Of a stretch of DNA of 32,799 nucleotides, positions 1 to 8,087 are shown piece by piece. The translations under genes were made by a program, and so were the position numbers. Origin of the DNA: Blautia sp. (GTDB lineage Bacteria > Bacillota > Clostridia > Lachnospirales > Lachnospiraceae); assembly GCA_026169535.1 (NCBI GenBank), contig JAPFCU010000051.1, positions 1 through 32,799 of the forward strand, in the 5' to 3' direction. The notes beneath the pieces are model-generated. The model saw only the letters and a program-made list of their open reading frames with translations. It ran no database searches and was not told where the DNA came from. Each line of letters begins with the position of its first letter. Position 1 is the stretch's first letter.

Positions 1-900
1 AAGAACAATAATCGTAACCACATAAGGCAGAGCCTTAAATACTTCCTGCATACTTCTTCCCAGTCCCGGGATATAAAGATACAGGATGTAGAGTGCTCCA
101 AACAGAAACGCACCCCAGATGGCATTAAGCGGTTTCCACAGTGCAAAAATAACAAGGGCAACTGCCAGCCAGCCTCTGTCTCCAAACCCATTGTCTGTCC
201 AGGTTCCGCCTGAGTATTCCATTACAAAGTAAAGACCACCCAGACCTGCAAGTCCTGCACCGATACAGGTGGAAAGGTACTTATATCTGGTTACATTGAT
301 ACCGGCTGCATCAGCAGTTCCCGGATTTTCTCCGATGGCACGAAGGTTCAGTCCATATCTTGTCTTGAACAGGAACACCGACAGAAGCACTGCCACGATA
401 ATACATAAATATGTCATAAATCCATAGCTGAACAGAAGGTCTCCCAGAACCGGAATCTTGGATAACCCTGGAATTTTTGCCGTATAAGCACTTCCTGTTA
501 CTTTAACAGAAATCTGTCCCACACCTCCGGCAAGCTTGGAGATGGATCCTCCGAAGAAGTTTCCGAATCCGGTGCCAAAAATCGTAAGAGCCAGACCGGT
601 TACATTCTGATTTACCCTGAGAGTAATGGTAAGTACACTGTAAATCAGACCGCCCAGCGCCGCTACCGTAAAAGCACATAAAAGTGAGATCAGCACTCCC
701 ACCAGTGCATTTGGGTTCGGGTTGTCTTTTTCATAAAAGAAAGCTCCCATCAGACCGGAAATTCCGCCCATATACATAATTCCCGGAATTCCGAGGTTCA
801 GATTTCCGGATTTCTCTGTCATAATCTCGCCAAGCGCACCATAAAGAATACAGATGCCCTGGACAATTGCTTTTTGAATAAAAATAATAAGTACACTCAT
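1..900 (-). CDS. BMP-family ABC importer, second permease (3' end cut off)
   Basis: The reading frame opens with ATG at 900 (MSVLIIFIQKAIVQG) and stays open to the left edge, so at least 300 residues are present and the stop lies outside the window. It is a very hydrophobic protein with glycine-rich membrane segments and the stretch TEKSGNLNLGIPG near the N-terminus, which is typical of branched-chain/BPD_transp_2 permeases of the YufQ/NupC kind. It lies 12 bases after the first permease gene and closes a four-gene importer operon. By family it forms the membrane channel together with the neighbouring permease, driven by the double ATPase at 1989-3521. The substrate is probably a nucleoside, but the sequence does not prove it. 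Confidence 0.93.
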   Translation of the reverse strand, partial: MSVLIIFIQKAIVQGICILYGALGEIMTEKSGNLNLGIPGIMYMGGISGLMGAFFYEKDNPNPNALVGVLISLLCAFTVAALGGLIYSVLTITLRVNQNVTGLALTIFGTGFGNFFGGSISKLAGGVGQISVKVTGSAYTAKIPGLSKIPVLGDLLFSYGFMTYLCIIVAVLLSVFLFKTRYGLNLRAIGENPGTADAAGINVTRYKYLSTCIGAGLAGLGGLYFVMEYSGGTWTDNGFGDRGWLAVALVIFALWKPLNAIWGAFLFGALYILYLYIPGLGRSMQEVFKALPYVVTIIVL

Positions 901-912
901 TGCATCTTCCTC

Positions 913-1989
913 CTATTTTTTTGCACGCTCAACTTTGTAGTTGATAAAGAATTCTGCTCCGATCAGGAAAAACAGGATGATTCCCAGGATAACGTCGGAA
1001 GCATTTTCATTCAGCCCATACTGCGTTGCAATCTGCACCGCACCCTGCTGCATAAATACGATACCGAAGGATACTGCCAGCATGATAAAAGTATTAAATT
1101 TGGAAAGCCATGCAACGATGATAGCGGTAAATCCGCGTCCGTCTGCTGTTGCTGTGGAAATGGTATGGCTTGCTCCGCTGACAATAACAAAACCGGCAAT
1201 ACCGCAGATCGCACCAGAGATCGCCATAGTACGAATGATAACATTTTTCACCCGGATACCTGCATATCTGGCTGTATTTTCACTTTCTCCCACAACGGAG
1301 ATCTCATAACCATGCTTGCTGTATTTCAGATAAATAAACATTACCACAGTAAACACCAGCACGATCAGAACATTCCATCCATACTTCTGTCCAAAAAGCT
1401 CCGGAAGCCAGCCTGCCTGTGTAGACTGATTAATGATTCCCACTGTATTGGAGCCTTTTGGATTTTCCCAGAATACAATACAGAAGGTCACAATCTGCAT
1501 GGCAACATAGTTCAGCATCAGGGTAAATAGCGTTTCATTTGTATTCCAGTAGGCTTTGAACACAGCCGGGATCATACCCCAGATCATACCGCCCAGCGCA
1601 GAGCATACAAACATAACAACCAGAAGAAGTACCGGAGACATTTTGTCATCTGCATAAATCATGGCTGCCGCCGCACAGGCACCGCCTACCAGGATCTGTC
1701 CCTCGGCGCCGATATTCCAGAAACGCATCTTAAATGCCGGTGCAAGACCGATTGCAATACACAGAAGAATCATGGTATCACGAATAGTGATCCAGATACG
1801 GCGCTCTGATCCAAGCGCTCCATCCCAGATAGCCTTATATACGTCAAAGGGGTTCATTCTTACCAGAAGAAAGATCACACCCGCACAGACCAGAAGTGAC
1901 AGAATCAGGGCCGCAATACGAATCATAAGCCTTTTCTGCCAGCTGATCTTTTCACGCCTGGACATTTTTAAGAAAGGTTCTTTTTTCAT
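913..1989 (-). CDS. BMP-family ABC importer, first permease
   Basis: This 358-residue integral membrane protein has a short basic cytoplasmic N-terminus (KKEPFLKMSRREK), then many hydrophobic segments. The pattern PAFKMRFWNIGAEGQILVGG matches the conserved region of YufP/NupB-type nucleoside permeases. Its ATG overlaps the stop codon of the ATPase gene by one base (TAATG), which indicates translational coupling. Together with the second permease it should form a heterodimeric channel fed by the BMP binding protein at 3712-4884. The family assignment is firm. The substrate (guanosine, other nucleosides or a related compound) is inference. Confidence 0.94.
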   Translation of the reverse strand: MKKEPFLKMSRREKISWQKRLMIRIAALILSLLVCAGVIFLLVRMNPFDVYKAIWDGALGSERRIWITIRDTMILLCIAIGLAPAFKMRFWNIGAEGQILVGGACAAAAMIYADDKMSPVLLLVVMFVCSALGGMIWGMIPAVFKAYWNTNETLFTLMLNYVAMQIVTFCIVFWENPKGSNTVGIINQSTQAGWLPELFGQKYGWNVLIVLVFTVVMFIYLKYSKHGYEISVVGESENTARYAGIRVKNVIIRTMAISGAICGIAGFVIVSGASHTISTATADGRGFTAIIVAWLSKFNTFIMLAVSFGIVFMQQGAVQIATQYGLNENASDVILGIILFFLIGAEFFINYKVERAKK

Positions 1990-3521
1990 TACTGCTCCCC
2001 TCCTTTTTCATGCTTTGTCATCAGAAGTCCAATTCCTTCTTTGGTCGCAGCTCTTCCATTTACCACACCACTGATCTTTCCGCCGCAGAGAACGGCAATC
2101 CTGTCGCAAAGAGCTAGCAGAACATCCAGATCCTCGATTACACAGATTACTGCAACTCCATGTTTTTTCTGCTCGTTCAAAAGCTTATATATGGTATGGG
2201 AAGAATTGATATCAATTCCTCTGGTGGGGTAAGCTACCATCAATATCTTCGGATTCTGGGCAATTTCACGGCCTACCAGTACTTTCTGCACATTACCTCC
2301 GGACATCTGACGGACAGGAGAAGAAATACTCGGTGTCATGATCTCCAGCTGGTCCTTGATCGTAGTGGCAAGCTGTCTAGGGCCTCGCCTGTCAAGCAGA
2401 CCGCCCTTGCCGTTATGATAACTTCTCAGCATCATATTATCCGTCATATCCATATCGCCGACAAGTCCCATACCGATACGATCCTCCGGAACAAAAGCAA
2501 GACTTACGCCCAGTTCCTGAATCTCTACGGAATCCATTTTTGCCAGATCTTTCTGGTTTCCATCCTCATCGGTAAACAGGATTGTTCCGCTTTCGGCTGC
2601 CTGAAGTCCGGCAACTGCTTCCAGAAGCTCTTTCTGACCACTTCCTGAAATTCCGGCAATTCCAAGAATCTCACCGCTGTTGACTACAAGATCCACATCA
2701 TCCAGAGTTTTAACACCTTCCTTGTCCTTACAGGTAAGTCCTTTGATCTCCAAACGTTTTTGCGGGTCTACAGGGTCGGGACGATCGATATCCAGATCCA
2801 CCTTTGCCCCTACCATCATCTCAGAAAGGCTCTGAACATTGGCACTTGACGTTTCCACAGTATCAATATATTTTCCCTTGCGGAGAATAGCAACGCGATC
2901 TGAAAGTGCCAGCACTTCCTGAAGCTTATGCGTAATAATTATGATAGAACATCCATCATCTCTCATATTTCTTAAAATATCAAAAAGTCTGTCTGCTTCC
3001 TGAGGTGTAAGAACCGCGGTCGGCTCGTCAAGGATCAAAATCCTGGCCCCTCTGTACAGCATTTTGACAATTTCCACCGTCTGTTTCTGAGAAACAGACA
3101 TTTCATATATCTTCTGTGACAGATCGATATCGAATCCATATTTGTTTACAAGCTCCTGGATCTCTGCCGTAACTTTTTTCATGTTCAGCATAGCTTTTCC
3201 CGGAAGTCCCAGGATGATATTTTCTGCCGCGGTAAGAACATCTACCAGCTTAAAATGCTGATGTACCATTCCGATACCCAGCTTGTATGAATCTTTTGGC
3301 GAACGTATAGATACTTCTTTTCCGTCTACCAGTATATGACCTTCATCCGGATAATAAATACCGTAGATCATATTCATCAATGTAGTCTTTCCACTTCCAT
3401 TTTCTCCCAGGATTGCCAGGATCTCTGATTTTTTCAGTGCCAGATCCACATGGTCATTTGCCAGAACAGAACCAAAGCGCTTGGTGATCTGCTTCAGCTC
3501 AAGAGCATAATTTTCTCCCAC
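1989..3521 (-). CDS. BMP-family ABC importer, double-domain ATPase
   Basis: This 510-residue protein carries two fused nucleotide-binding domains, as in YufO/RbsA-type ATPases. Domain 1 has Walker A GENGSGKTT near residue 40, a deviant signature (MSVSQKQ in place of LSGGQ) and Walker B ILILDEPT. Domain 2 has a degenerate P-loop (GISGSGQKE), the signature MSGGNVQK and AYPTRGID in place of a catalytic Walker B. This asymmetry is normal for the family. The start is GTG at 3521, preceded by GGAGG at a spacing of 8. About 190 bases separate it from the binding-protein gene. That gap holds a strong terminator, so this gene is probably expressed at a lower level by read-through. Confidence 0.95.
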   Translation of the reverse strand: MGENYALELKQITKRFGSVLANDHVDLALKKSEILAILGENGSGKTTLMNMIYGIYYPDEGHILVDGKEVSIRSPKDSYKLGIGMVHQHFKLVDVLTAAENIILGLPGKAMLNMKKVTAEIQELVNKYGFDIDLSQKIYEMSVSQKQTVEIVKMLYRGARILILDEPTAVLTPQEADRLFDILRNMRDDGCSIIIITHKLQEVLALSDRVAILRKGKYIDTVETSSANVQSLSEMMVGAKVDLDIDRPDPVDPQKRLEIKGLTCKDKEGVKTLDDVDLVVNSGEILGIAGISGSGQKELLEAVAGLQAAESGTILFTDEDGNQKDLAKMDSVEIQELGVSLAFVPEDRIGMGLVGDMDMTDNMMLRSYHNGKGGLLDRRGPRQLATTIKDQLEIMTPSISSPVRQMSGGNVQKVLVGREIAQNPKILMVAYPTRGIDINSSHTIYKLLNEQKKHGVAVICVIEDLDVLLALCDRIAVLCGGKISGVVNGRAATKEGIGLLMTKHEKGGEQ

Positions 3522-3567
3522 TTCTGTCCCCTCCTTTTATGTACTGCATGGTATTTCCCAGAACAAA

Positions 3568-3680
3568 GCGGACAAATCCGCTTCGAAATCCCTCAATCTC
3601 TGAAGGACTTACTGCAGATTGCTCTGCTTTTTTGTATAATGGAAAATCTGGAAATAATCCATCATACAAAAAAGCAGAGC
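3568..3680 (-). repeat. 17-bp perfect inverted repeat and small hairpin in the operon gap
   Basis: Positions 3621-3637 and 3664-3680 are perfect reverse complements (GCTCTGCTTTTTTGTAT) separated by 26 bases. After one mismatch the pairing extends about five more base pairs inward. On the minus-strand transcript the first arm contains the U-run of the terminator at 3668-3696 and shares four bases with its stem, so the two structures exclude each other. A further 5-bp hairpin (GCGGA/TCCGC) lies at 3568-3581, ahead of the ATPase gene. The large hairpin may shield the 5' end of read-through mRNA or tune read-through; neither is shown. Confidence 0.7.
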
Positions 3681-3696
3681 TGCTGACAAGCAGCTC
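3668..3696 (-). terminator. Intrinsic terminator between binding-protein and ATPase genes
   Basis: On the minus strand an 8-bp stem (GAGCTGCT/AGCAGCTC, 3696-3689 with 3684-3677) has a four-base loop and is followed by TGCTTTTTT. It starts 16 bases after the bmp binding-protein stop. This fits the usual arrangement in which the binding protein is made in excess of the membrane components. Confidence 0.85.
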
Positions 3697-3711
3697 CGCC
3701 ATCTGTATGTC

Positions 3712-4884
3712 TTATTCTACGATAGATGTGATTCCATCAATTGCCAGATCAAAGGCCGGTGCAGAAGCATATTCAGACTCATGGAAATATCCGTCGGATA
3801 CATACTCTGTTCCGTCTTTTTCATAAGTGGTAACTTCTTCGCCGTCAACAGTAAATGTAGATGTATCAAATACATGAAGAGAACCGTCAATGATGGCATC
3901 CTCAACTTCTTTTACCTTTTCTTCTGTTCCTTCTGCAATCGCCTTCTCGTTGAGCTCTGTAAGCTTGTCAGCGCCTTCTGCAAAGCCCTTGCACCAGTCA
4001 ACATCGATTGGTGTTCCATCGATCATGCTCTGTACAGCGTATGTATAATATACACCCCAGTTAATAGATGCGGAAGTAAGAGCAGTATTCGGAGCAACAG
4101 ATGTCATATCAATATTGTAGCCTACACATGGAACGCCTGCCGCTTCACATGCAGTCGGAGCACCTGTTGTATCTGCATGCTGGCTGATCAGAACACAGCC
4201 GTCAGAGATCAGAGCATCTGCACACTCTTTTTCGAGGTCAAAGCTTGCCCAGCTGTTTGTATATTTTACTTCCATGGTAACAGACGGGCATACACTCTTA
4301 GCGCCAAGATAGAAAGAAGTGAATCCGGAGATAACCTCTGCATACGGGAAAGCTCCTACATAACCCATCTTTGCTTTGTCCTCTGTGATCTCGCCTGCCT
4401 CAATCATTTCGTTCAGCTTAAGGCCTGCCACAACACCGGATACATAACGGGATTCATAAATATTAGTAAAATAGTTATGCATGTTCTCAAGTCCGCTTGC
4501 CTTTGCCTGAGTTCCTGTTGCATGACAGAACTGAACCTCCGGATACTCGCCTGCTGCCTCAAGAATATAAGTCTCATGTCCAAAACTGTTTGCAAATACA
4601 ATCTGGCAGCCCTGGTCAGCCAAGTCTGCTGCTGCATCATAACATGCCTCATTCTCACCAATCAGAGTTTTTTCGATCACCTGAGATTCTTCCAGTCCAA
4701 GATTCTTTACCATCTCGTCAATACCAGCCATATGAGCTGCGCTGTATCCCTCATTCTCATCACCGATATAAATGATACCGATCTTCAGATCTTCCTTGGC
4801 AACTCCTTCGCCTTCAGCATATACCGGAGCAGTCATAGAAACTGCCATAGCTGCCGCAAGACCAACTGCTAATACTTTTTTCAT
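3712..4884 (-). CDS. BMP-family solute-binding protein of ABC importer
   Basis: This 390-residue extracellular binding protein has motifs of the Bmp/PnrA family: IGIIYIGDENEGYS near the N-terminus, ADQGCQIVFANSFGH, and MGYVGAFPYAEVISGF. I chose ATG 4884 over ATG 4908 because GGAGG lies eight bases upstream of 4884 and the longer version would begin inside or before that site. Residues 1-23 form a signal peptide ending VYA|EG. There is no lipobox cysteine, although most Gram-positive Bmp proteins are lipoproteins. It is the first gene of the importer operon and has its own near-consensus promoter and a structured leader. A nucleoside ligand is likely from the family, but unproven. Confidence 0.95.
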   Translation of the reverse strand: MKKVLAVGLAAAMAVSMTAPVYAEGEGVAKEDLKIGIIYIGDENEGYSAAHMAGIDEMVKNLGLEESQVIEKTLIGENEACYDAAADLADQGCQIVFANSFGHETYILEAAGEYPEVQFCHATGTQAKASGLENMHNYFTNIYESRYVSGVVAGLKLNEMIEAGEITEDKAKMGYVGAFPYAEVISGFTSFYLGAKSVCPSVTMEVKYTNSWASFDLEKECADALISDGCVLISQHADTTGAPTACEAAGVPCVGYNIDMTSVAPNTALTSASINWGVYYTYAVQSMIDGTPIDVDWCKGFAEGADKLTELNEKAIAEGTEEKVKEVEDAIIDGSLHVFDTSTFTVDGEEVTTYEKDGTEYVSDGYFHESEYASAPAFDLAIDGITSIVE

Positions 4885-4899
4885 CCTGTTTTCCTCCAT

Positions 4900-4984
4900 T
4901 CTCCGCAAGGTTTCATTTCTGCGGGATGCACATTTTATGAAACATAAAGAGGCACAACACCATCGGGTCCCGCCTCTTTGAAAC
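4900..4984 (-). ncRNA. Structured leader of the bmp operon, possible pseudoknot switch
   Basis: On the transcript an 8-bp stem (AAAGAGGC/GCCTCTTT, 4979-4972 with 4953-4946) encloses an 18-base loop containing ACCCGATGGTGTTGT. The loop side GCGGGA (4973-4968) can pair with TCCCGC (4926-4921) as an H-type pseudoknot, competing for two bases of the stem. TCCCGCA can alternatively pair with TGCGGA (4907-4902), just ahead of the GGAGG at 4897-4893. GTTTCA at 4984-4979 is complementary to TGAAAC at 4915-4910. Mutually exclusive pairings beside a ribosome-binding site are what a translational riboswitch looks like. I recognise no known class. The fold is my reading by eye. Confidence 0.45.
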
Positions 4985-4991
4985 TACCTTA

Positions 4992-5020
4992 ATAATAGCG
5001 AAAACAATGTAAATTGTCAA
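4992..5020 (-). promoter_or_regulatory. Promoter of the bmp importer operon
   Basis: On the minus strand TTGACA (5020-5015) and TATTAT (4997-4992) are separated by 17 bases. Transcription would start near 4985, giving a leader of about 100 bases. Confidence 0.85.
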
Positions 5021-5103
5021 TACAATCAGATATTTCTAACTATTTTTTCAGCCTAACAAATATTTTTTAGCTTGTAGTTTTCTTTTATTTTTTACTTCAC
5101 TTC

Positions 5104-5132
5104 TTGACTTTGCGGTGTTAAAGCGTTATACT
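5104..5132 (+). promoter_or_regulatory. Promoter of the PF04392-type importer operon
   Basis: TTGACT (5104-5109) and TATACT (5127-5132) are separated by 17 bases. The predicted 55-base leader has a 7-bp hairpin (AAATGGA/TCCATTT, 5152-5158 with 5170-5176) directly before the AGAGGAGG ribosome-binding site. No larger riboswitch-like structure is evident on this side of the divergent region. Confidence 0.85.
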
Positions 5133-5194
5133 GTAAAAGTCACATGAATAAAAATGGAATTTACAAAAATCCATTTAAGAGGAGGATATAAAAT

Positions 5195-6157
5195 ATGAAA
5201 AAAAAGATTTTAGCAGTCATTCTTTCTGCAGCTATGACTGCAGGAATGAGCAGCATCAGTGTTCTGGCGGCAGATGATTCTTACAATGTGGGAATCTGCC
5301 AGCTGGTTCAGCATGAGGCTCTTGATGCGGCTACTCAGGGCTTTAAGGATGCTCTTACAGAAGAATTCGGTGACAAAGTAACATTTGATGAGCAGAATGC
5401 CCAGGGAGATTCCAATACCTGTGCTACCATTATCAACAGCTTTGTTTCCAACAATGTGGATCTGATCCTGGCAAATGCCACTGCCGCTCTTCAGGCTGCT
5501 GCTTCCGGCACGGCAGATATCCCAGTTCTTGGAACCTCGGTTACAGAATACGGTGTTGCCCTTGATCTGGATGATTTTGACGGCACAGTCGGAACCAATG
5601 TTTCCGGAACTTCTGACCTTGCACCTCTTGATCAGCAGGCAGCCATGCTTAACGAGCTGTTCCCGGATGCAAAAAATGTAGGACTTCTTTACTGCTCTGC
5701 GGAAGCCAACTCTCAGTATCAGGTCGACACAGTAAAATCTGCACTTGAAGAACTTGGATACACCTGCGAATATTATGCATTTTCAGATTCCAATGATCTT
5801 TCCTCTGTTGCTACTACAGCAGCTTCCGAAAGTGACGTGATCTATGTACCTACAGATAACACTGCTGCTTCCAATGCGGAGATCATCAGCAATATCTGTC
5901 TCCCGGAAAAGGTTCCGGTAATCGCAGGCGAGGAAGGAATCTGCAGTGGCTGCGGTGTTGCCACACTTTCCATCAGTTACTATGATCTTGGAATTGCCAC
6001 AGGTAAAATGGCAGTCAAGATCCTGAAAGGTGAAGCAGATGTTGCTGAAATGCCTGTTGAATACGCTCCGAACTTTACCAAGAAATACAATCCGGAAATC
6101 TGCGAAGAGCTTGGAATTGAGATTCCGGATGATTACGAAGCCATCAGTGCCGAGTAA
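5195..6157 (+). CDS. ABC importer solute-binding protein, PF04392 (TrpX-like)
   Basis: This 320-residue protein has an N-terminal signal peptide (MKKKILAVILSAAMTAGM, then SVLA|AD near residue 25) and a two-lobed periplasmic-binding fold of the ABC_sub_bind family. Typical stretches are VGICQLVQHEALDAATQGF at the mature N-terminus, VGLLYCSAEANSQYQV at the hinge and VIYVPTDNTAASNAE. Like the BMP protein next door it lacks a lipobox cysteine. The ATG is preceded by AGGAGG. The permease and ATPase follow at once. In streptococci the equivalent TrpXYZ set handles tryptophan/tyrosine, but homologues elsewhere have other or unknown substrates, so an aromatic amino acid is only a suggestion. Confidence 0.92.
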   Translation: MKKKILAVILSAAMTAGMSSISVLAADDSYNVGICQLVQHEALDAATQGFKDALTEEFGDKVTFDEQNAQGDSNTCATIINSFVSNNVDLILANATAALQAAASGTADIPVLGTSVTEYGVALDLDDFDGTVGTNVSGTSDLAPLDQQAAMLNELFPDAKNVGLLYCSAEANSQYQVDTVKSALEELGYTCEYYAFSDSNDLSSVATTAASESDVIYVPTDNTAASNAEIISNICLPEKVPVIAGEEGICSGCGVATLSISYYDLGIATGKMAVKILKGEADVAEMPVEYAPNFTKKYNPEICEELGIEIPDDYEAISAE

Positions 6158-6222
6158 TAAAAAACGGCATCTGCACCTTATTAACCACAGCAATCCCCTA
6201 TAAAATATATGATATACGAACC

Positions 6223-6261
6223 ATAGCCAGCGGGAAAGGAATCTCCTTTCTCGCTGGTTAT
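6223..6261 (+). other. Long hairpin between binding-protein and permease genes
   Basis: An 18-bp stem with two G-T wobbles (6223-6240 with 6244-6261) has a three-base loop (ATC). It is not followed by a T-run, and the permease ribosome-binding site begins 8 bases later. It probably acts as a 3' stabiliser or partial attenuator that keeps binding-protein mRNA above transporter mRNA. Confidence 0.7.
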
Positions 6262-6281
6262 GTTAAACAGGAGGAATCCCA

Positions 6282-7208
6282 ATGGAAATTATGAGTTTGA
6301 TCAACGCACTGCCGGGAGCCGCTGCCCAGGGACTGATCTGGGGCATCATGGCTATCGGCGTATACCTTACCTTCCGCATTCTTGATGTGGCGGATCTGAC
6401 CGTAGACGGTACCATGTGTACCGGAGGCGCCGTCTGCATCATGATGCTCATGAGCGGGCACAATATCTGGGTGTCCATGCTTGCCGCTACCGGGGCAGGC
6501 ATGCTGGCAGGACTGGCAACCGGAATCTTTCATACAGTCATGGGAATACCTGCTATCCTTGCAGGTATTCTGACACAGCTTGGACTTTATTCCGTTAACC
6601 TGAAAATTATGGGAAAAGCCAACCAGGCAGTCAATGCAGGCAAATATGATCTGCTGGTATCTTTGAGAAATGTAAAAGGTGTTCCTCTGAATCAGAACAC
6701 CATCCTGATCGTTGCGATATTTATCGTAGCTCTGATCGCCATCCTGTACTGGTTCTTCGGAACAGAGATCGGCTGTTCCCTCCGTGCCACAGGATGTAAT
6801 CCCAACATGTCCAGAGCCCAGGGCATCAACACAGATTTCAGCAAAGTTCTGGGGCTGATGATCTCCAATGGTCTTGTAGCTCTTTCCAGCGCTCTTCTGG
6901 CACAGTATCAGGGCTTTGCCGACGTAAATATGGGACGTGGTGCAATTGTCATCGGACTCGCAGCAGTGATCATCGGCGAAGCGATCTTTGGAAAGATCTT
7001 CCGAAATTTCGCTCTCCGCCTTCTCAGTGTAGCTCTTGGATCCATCCTCTACTATCTGGTTCTTCAGGCTGTCATCTGGATGGGAATCGACACCGACCTT
7101 CTGAAGCTGCTGTCTGCCCTTGTTGTAGCAGTCTTCCTGGCTGTTCCTTACTGGAAAGCAAAATACTTTACCAAACCCACAAAACGCGGAGGTGCTTCAA
7201 ATGCTTGA
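6282..7208 (+). CDS. ABC importer permease (TrpY-like)
   Basis: This 308-residue hydrophobic protein belongs to the branched-chain-type permease fold. Conserved stretches are GLIWGIMAIGVYLTFRILD at the N-terminus, ADLTVDGT just after it, and SLRATGCNPNMSRAQGIN in the cytoplasmic loop that contacts the ATPase. AGGAGG lies seven bases upstream of the ATG. It follows the hairpin after the binding-protein gene and overlaps the ATPase gene by eight bases. It should form a homodimeric membrane channel for the ligand delivered by the protein at 5195-6157. Confidence 0.93.
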   Translation: MEIMSLINALPGAAAQGLIWGIMAIGVYLTFRILDVADLTVDGTMCTGGAVCIMMLMSGHNIWVSMLAATGAGMLAGLATGIFHTVMGIPAILAGILTQLGLYSVNLKIMGKANQAVNAGKYDLLVSLRNVKGVPLNQNTILIVAIFIVALIAILYWFFGTEIGCSLRATGCNPNMSRAQGINTDFSKVLGLMISNGLVALSSALLAQYQGFADVNMGRGAIVIGLAAVIIGEAIFGKIFRNFALRLLSVALGSILYYLVLQAVIWMGIDTDLLKLLSALVVAVFLAVPYWKAKYFTKPTKRGGASNA

Positions 7209-7995
7209 GCTGAAAAACATATATAAAACCTTCAATCCTGGCACTATCAACGAAAAAGTAGCTCTGAACGGTCTTTCTCTTACACTGAAAGAGGGCGATT
7301 TCGTAACTGTCATCGGAGGCAACGGAGCCGGAAAATCCACCATGCTGAACGCAGTAGCCGGTACCTGGCTGGTAGATGAAGGACGGATCATTATTGACGG
7401 AACGGATGTTACCAAACTTTCCGAACATAAAAGAGCGGCATATCTTGGCCGTGTATTTCAGGATCCCATGACTGGGACCGCCGCCACTATGGGTATCGAA
7501 GAAAATCTTGCTCTGGCAAAGCGACGCGGCAAAAGACGTTCTCTCCTTCAGGGTATTACTCGTAAAGAACGCGAAGAATACAAAGAACTACTGAAGGTTC
7601 TGGATCTTGGACTTGAAAATCGTCTTACCTCCAAGGTTGGACTTCTCTCCGGAGGACAAAGGCAGGCTCTTACACTTCTTATGGCCACTCTGAAAAAGCC
7701 TAAGCTTCTGCTTCTGGATGAACATACTGCTGCTCTTGATCCCAAAACAGCAGCAAAAGTCCTGGAGATCACTGACATGATCGTCAACCGTGATCATCTC
7801 ACCACAATGATGATCACTCACAATATGCAGGATGCCATCAATCACGGAAACCGTCTCATCATGATGATGGAAGGAAAGATCATCCTGGATATTGAGGGAG
7901 AAGAAAAGAAAAAACTGACCGTAAGAAATCTTCTGGATCAGTTTGAAAAAGCGAGCGGTCAGGAATTCTCCAATGATTCCGCTCTTCTTGGATAA
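7201..7995 (+). CDS. ABC importer ATPase (TrpZ-like)
   Basis: This single-domain ATPase of 264 residues has Walker A GGNGAGKST, a Q-loop (GRVFQDP), signature LLSGGQRQAL, Walker B LLLLDEHTAALDP and switch ITHN. The histidine of DEHTAALD replaces the usual proline, as is common in this subfamily. I chose ATG 7201, eight bases after GGAGG, over a GTG at 7192 that overlaps that site. The gene overlaps the end of the permease gene by eight bases, so translation is probably coupled. It powers the importer encoded with it and is the last gene of the operon, followed by a strong terminator. Confidence 0.94.
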   Translation: MLELKNIYKTFNPGTINEKVALNGLSLTLKEGDFVTVIGGNGAGKSTMLNAVAGTWLVDEGRIIIDGTDVTKLSEHKRAAYLGRVFQDPMTGTAATMGIEENLALAKRRGKRRSLLQGITRKEREEYKELLKVLDLGLENRLTSKVGLLSGGQRQALTLLMATLKKPKLLLLDEHTAALDPKTAAKVLEITDMIVNRDHLTTMMITHNMQDAINHGNRLIMMMEGKIILDIEGEEKKKLTVRNLLDQFEKASGQEFSNDSALLG

Positions 7996-8021
7996 AATCA
8001 CATACTTGAATCCTCTATAGA

Positions 8022-8068
8022 AAAATTAAGGCTGCCGGAGTTTCATCACTTCCGGCAGCCTTAATTTT
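8022..8068. terminator. Bidirectional terminator between ABC importer operon and tex
   Basis: An 18-bp perfect stem (8022-8039 with 8051-8068, core GGCTGCCGGA) has AAAA/TTTT flanks on both sides. It can stop the plus-strand importer operon and the minus-strand tex transcript. Confidence 0.92.
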
Positions 8069-8087
8069 GCTTTCATTCTTCTGTATC

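Noticed and set aside
3781..4872. 363-codon open frame on the plus strand
   Set aside because: It lies opposite the BMP binding-protein gene, has a Cys/His/Phe-rich improbable composition and no ribosome-binding site; a shadow frame.
4900..4984. Fluoride, preQ1 or purine riboswitch in the bmp leader
   Set aside because: The loop GATGGTGTT resembles part of the fluoride motif, but the rest of the fold and the gene context do not fit, and the purine and preQ1 cores are absent.
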